DNA from: an uncultured Rubripirellula sp. | GTDB lineage: Bacteria; Planctomycetota; Planctomycetia; Pirellulales; Pirellulaceae | Length of the DNA stretch: 64,000 nucleotides | Assembly: GCA_938045805.1 (NCBI GenBank) | Contig: CALIBL010000001.1 | Location: 92,966 to 156,965 of the forward strand | Reading direction: 5' to 3' | In this document: piece by piece, positions 62,966 through 64,000 of the stretch | How positions within the stretch are numbered: the first letter of the stretch is position 1 | Layout of the letters: every line of letters begins with the position of its first letter | Position numbers and translations under genes: made by a program | Notes under the pieces: model-generated | What the model saw: only the letters and a program-made list of their open reading frames with translations | Database searches by the model: none | Told to the model about the DNA's origin: nothing

Positions 62966-64000
62966 ATGAATGAAGAACAATCTGTGGCATCGCGTGAAGA
63001 GACTTTATTGGATGCAGCACAGGATGCTGGTCTATTGGGTAAGGCTGCCATCTACACGCGTCTTTCGGGACCGGGATGGTTGCAGGGAGCGATTACGCTC
63101 GGTGGAGGATCATTGGCCGGAGCACTTTATCTTGGCGTCCTAATGGGAACCGAGATGATGTGGTTGCAACCACTCGCAATGATCCTCGGTGTGATCATGC
63201 TCAGTGCAATCAGCTACGTGACACTCTCTACAGGTGAAAGACCATTTCAGACCATTAAGACGCAGATCAGCCCTGTGTTGGCGTGGGGATGGTTGATCGC
63301 AACCATGATGGCAAATATCGTTTGGTGTCTCCCTCAATTTGCACTGGGAACAGGTGCAGTTCAGCAGAACTTGGTGCCCGCACTGAACGACGAAACCGGC
63401 ACTTATATCGTCGCGATCACGTTGCTCATCGTCGCATCGGTAGTGGTTTGGTTTTACAACTCCGGAAGCAAAGGGATCAAGCTCTTTGAGTTGATCCTGA
63501 AGGCGATGGTTGGTGTGGTGGTGCTCTCCTTTTTTGGAGTGGTGATCGCTTTGACCAGTCAAGGTGCCGTCGACTGGGGCCAGATTTTTGCCGGACTTGT
63601 CCCTGATTTCGGTTATCTGTTCAAACCTGTTCCTGCTCTTGCCGAAGAGATTGCAAAAACGGGAGATTACAGTGATTGGTGGACCGGTAAAGTTGCCGGC
63701 ATGCAGAAGAACGTCATCATTGCCGCGTTTGCAACAGCTGTCGGTATCAACATGACATTTTTGCTTCCCTATTCGATGCTTCGTAAAGGTTGGGGGCTCA
63801 AGCAAAGAGGGCTTGCGATCTTTGATCTTTCAATCGGCTTGATTGTGCCTTTTGTCTTAGCTACCAGTTGCGTTGTGATAGCGGCTGCAAGCCAATTTCA
63901 CGGATCTGCCGCTGACGTGGTTGCAAAACTAGAAGACCCAGAGCAGCAGGGAGCCGCTGAGGTTAAAGCGTACTACGACTATTTGGACGACCGAATTGCT
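62966..64000 (+). CDS. Nramp-family-like metal transporter, C-terminus outside the window
   Basis: The frame is open from the ATG at 62966 to the window end, giving 345 residues. Many membrane segments are seen with the Nramp-like opening LSGPGWLQGAITLGGGSLAGALYLG. The first-helix metal motif DPGN of Nramp is replaced by GPGW. In the sixth helix region, INMTFLLPYSML replaces the usual MPHN-type motif. A divergent Nramp-like member is the best guess; its ion may not be Mn or Fe. It is about 175 bases after trxB. Confidence 0.75.
   Translation, partial: MNEEQSVASREETLLDAAQDAGLLGKAAIYTRLSGPGWLQGAITLGGGSLAGALYLGVLMGTEMMWLQPLAMILGVIMLSAISYVTLSTGERPFQTIKTQISPVLAWGWLIATMMANIVWCLPQFALGTGAVQQNLVPALNDETGTYIVAITLLIVASVVVWFYNSGSKGIKLFELILKAMVGVVVLSFFGVVIALTSQGAVDWGQIFAGLVPDFGYLFKPVPALAEEIAKTGDYSDWWTGKVAGMQKNVIIAAFATAVGINMTFLLPYSMLRKGWGLKQRGLAIFDLSIGLIVPFVLATSCVVIAAASQFHGSAADVVAKLEDPEQQGAAEVKAYYDYLDDRIA

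Overview
The window looks like chromosomal DNA of a planctomycete, most likely a member of the Pirellulaceae (Rhodopirellula and relatives). The reasons are the mosaic proteins typical of that group (beta-propeller dehydrogenase plus HEAT plus cytochrome c, 3-keto-disaccharide hydrolase/DUF1080 domains), a sulfatase, large lineage-specific coiled-coil proteins, frequent GTG/TTG starts, and a McsA/McsB pair in an otherwise Gram-negative gene set. This is inferred from gene content; no 16S or other rRNA is present. I saw no tRNA, rRNA, insertion sequence, prophage or CRISPR array. Both ends are cut inside genes.

Layout. 1-912 is the 5' part of a membrane-anchored coiled-coil protein. 1.4-9.0 kb is a type II secretion assembly operon: pseudopilins G, H, I, J and K joined by 4-base stop/start overlaps, then a PilM/GspL-like protein with an acidic tail and a GspM-like protein fused to cadherin-like and GspC/PilP-like domains. 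It runs by a further 4-base overlap into an NMT1/THI5-type ABC importer (9.0-11.8 kb). Next come a kinase-fold protein that has lost its catalytic residues (11.9-12.8 kb), an ABC-2 exporter (13.2-15.6 kb), a sugar isomerase-like TIM barrel and an outsized TolC-like outer-membrane lipoprotein (16.8-19.75 kb).

The 20.2-25.4 kb stretch consists of poorly described genes: a two-gene + strand unit (membrane/coiled-coil protein plus a small protein), and a - strand unit of TPR protein, WXG100-like protein, helical partner and a helical protein of unknown function. It is my best candidate for an undescribed system. An iron-type alcohol dehydrogenase, a sulfatase and an unknown protein follow. A small zinc-ribbon-like sequence upstream of the unknown protein may be a broken gene.

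29.3-34.95 kb is a four-gene sugar cluster (GT-B glycosyltransferase, HAD phosphatase, GT4 glycosyltransferase, GH13_18 sucrose/glucosylglycerate phosphorylase-like), plausibly for making and recycling a glucoside compatible solute. 35.0-39.7 kb encodes a periplasmic redox pair: an SGNH plus beta-propeller dehydrogenase, then a cupredoxin plus cytochrome c protein. 40.6-44.9 kb holds aceE-aceF (pyruvate dehydrogenase E1 and E2).

The remainder is a ferritin-like protein, an SDR lacking its catalytic Tyr, trpE with a terminator-like hairpin in its upstream region, mcsA-mcsB behind a good sigma-70 promoter, an ECF sigma factor, a 1205-residue dehydrogenase/cytochrome/DUF1080 protein, a stand-alone DUF1080 protein, a nitrilase-family amidohydrolase, sthA, trpS, cstA, trxB and the 5' part of a divergent Nramp-family transporter. 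Most are housekeeping or carbon/redox genes. Product names come from motif recognition by eye, not from database searches.
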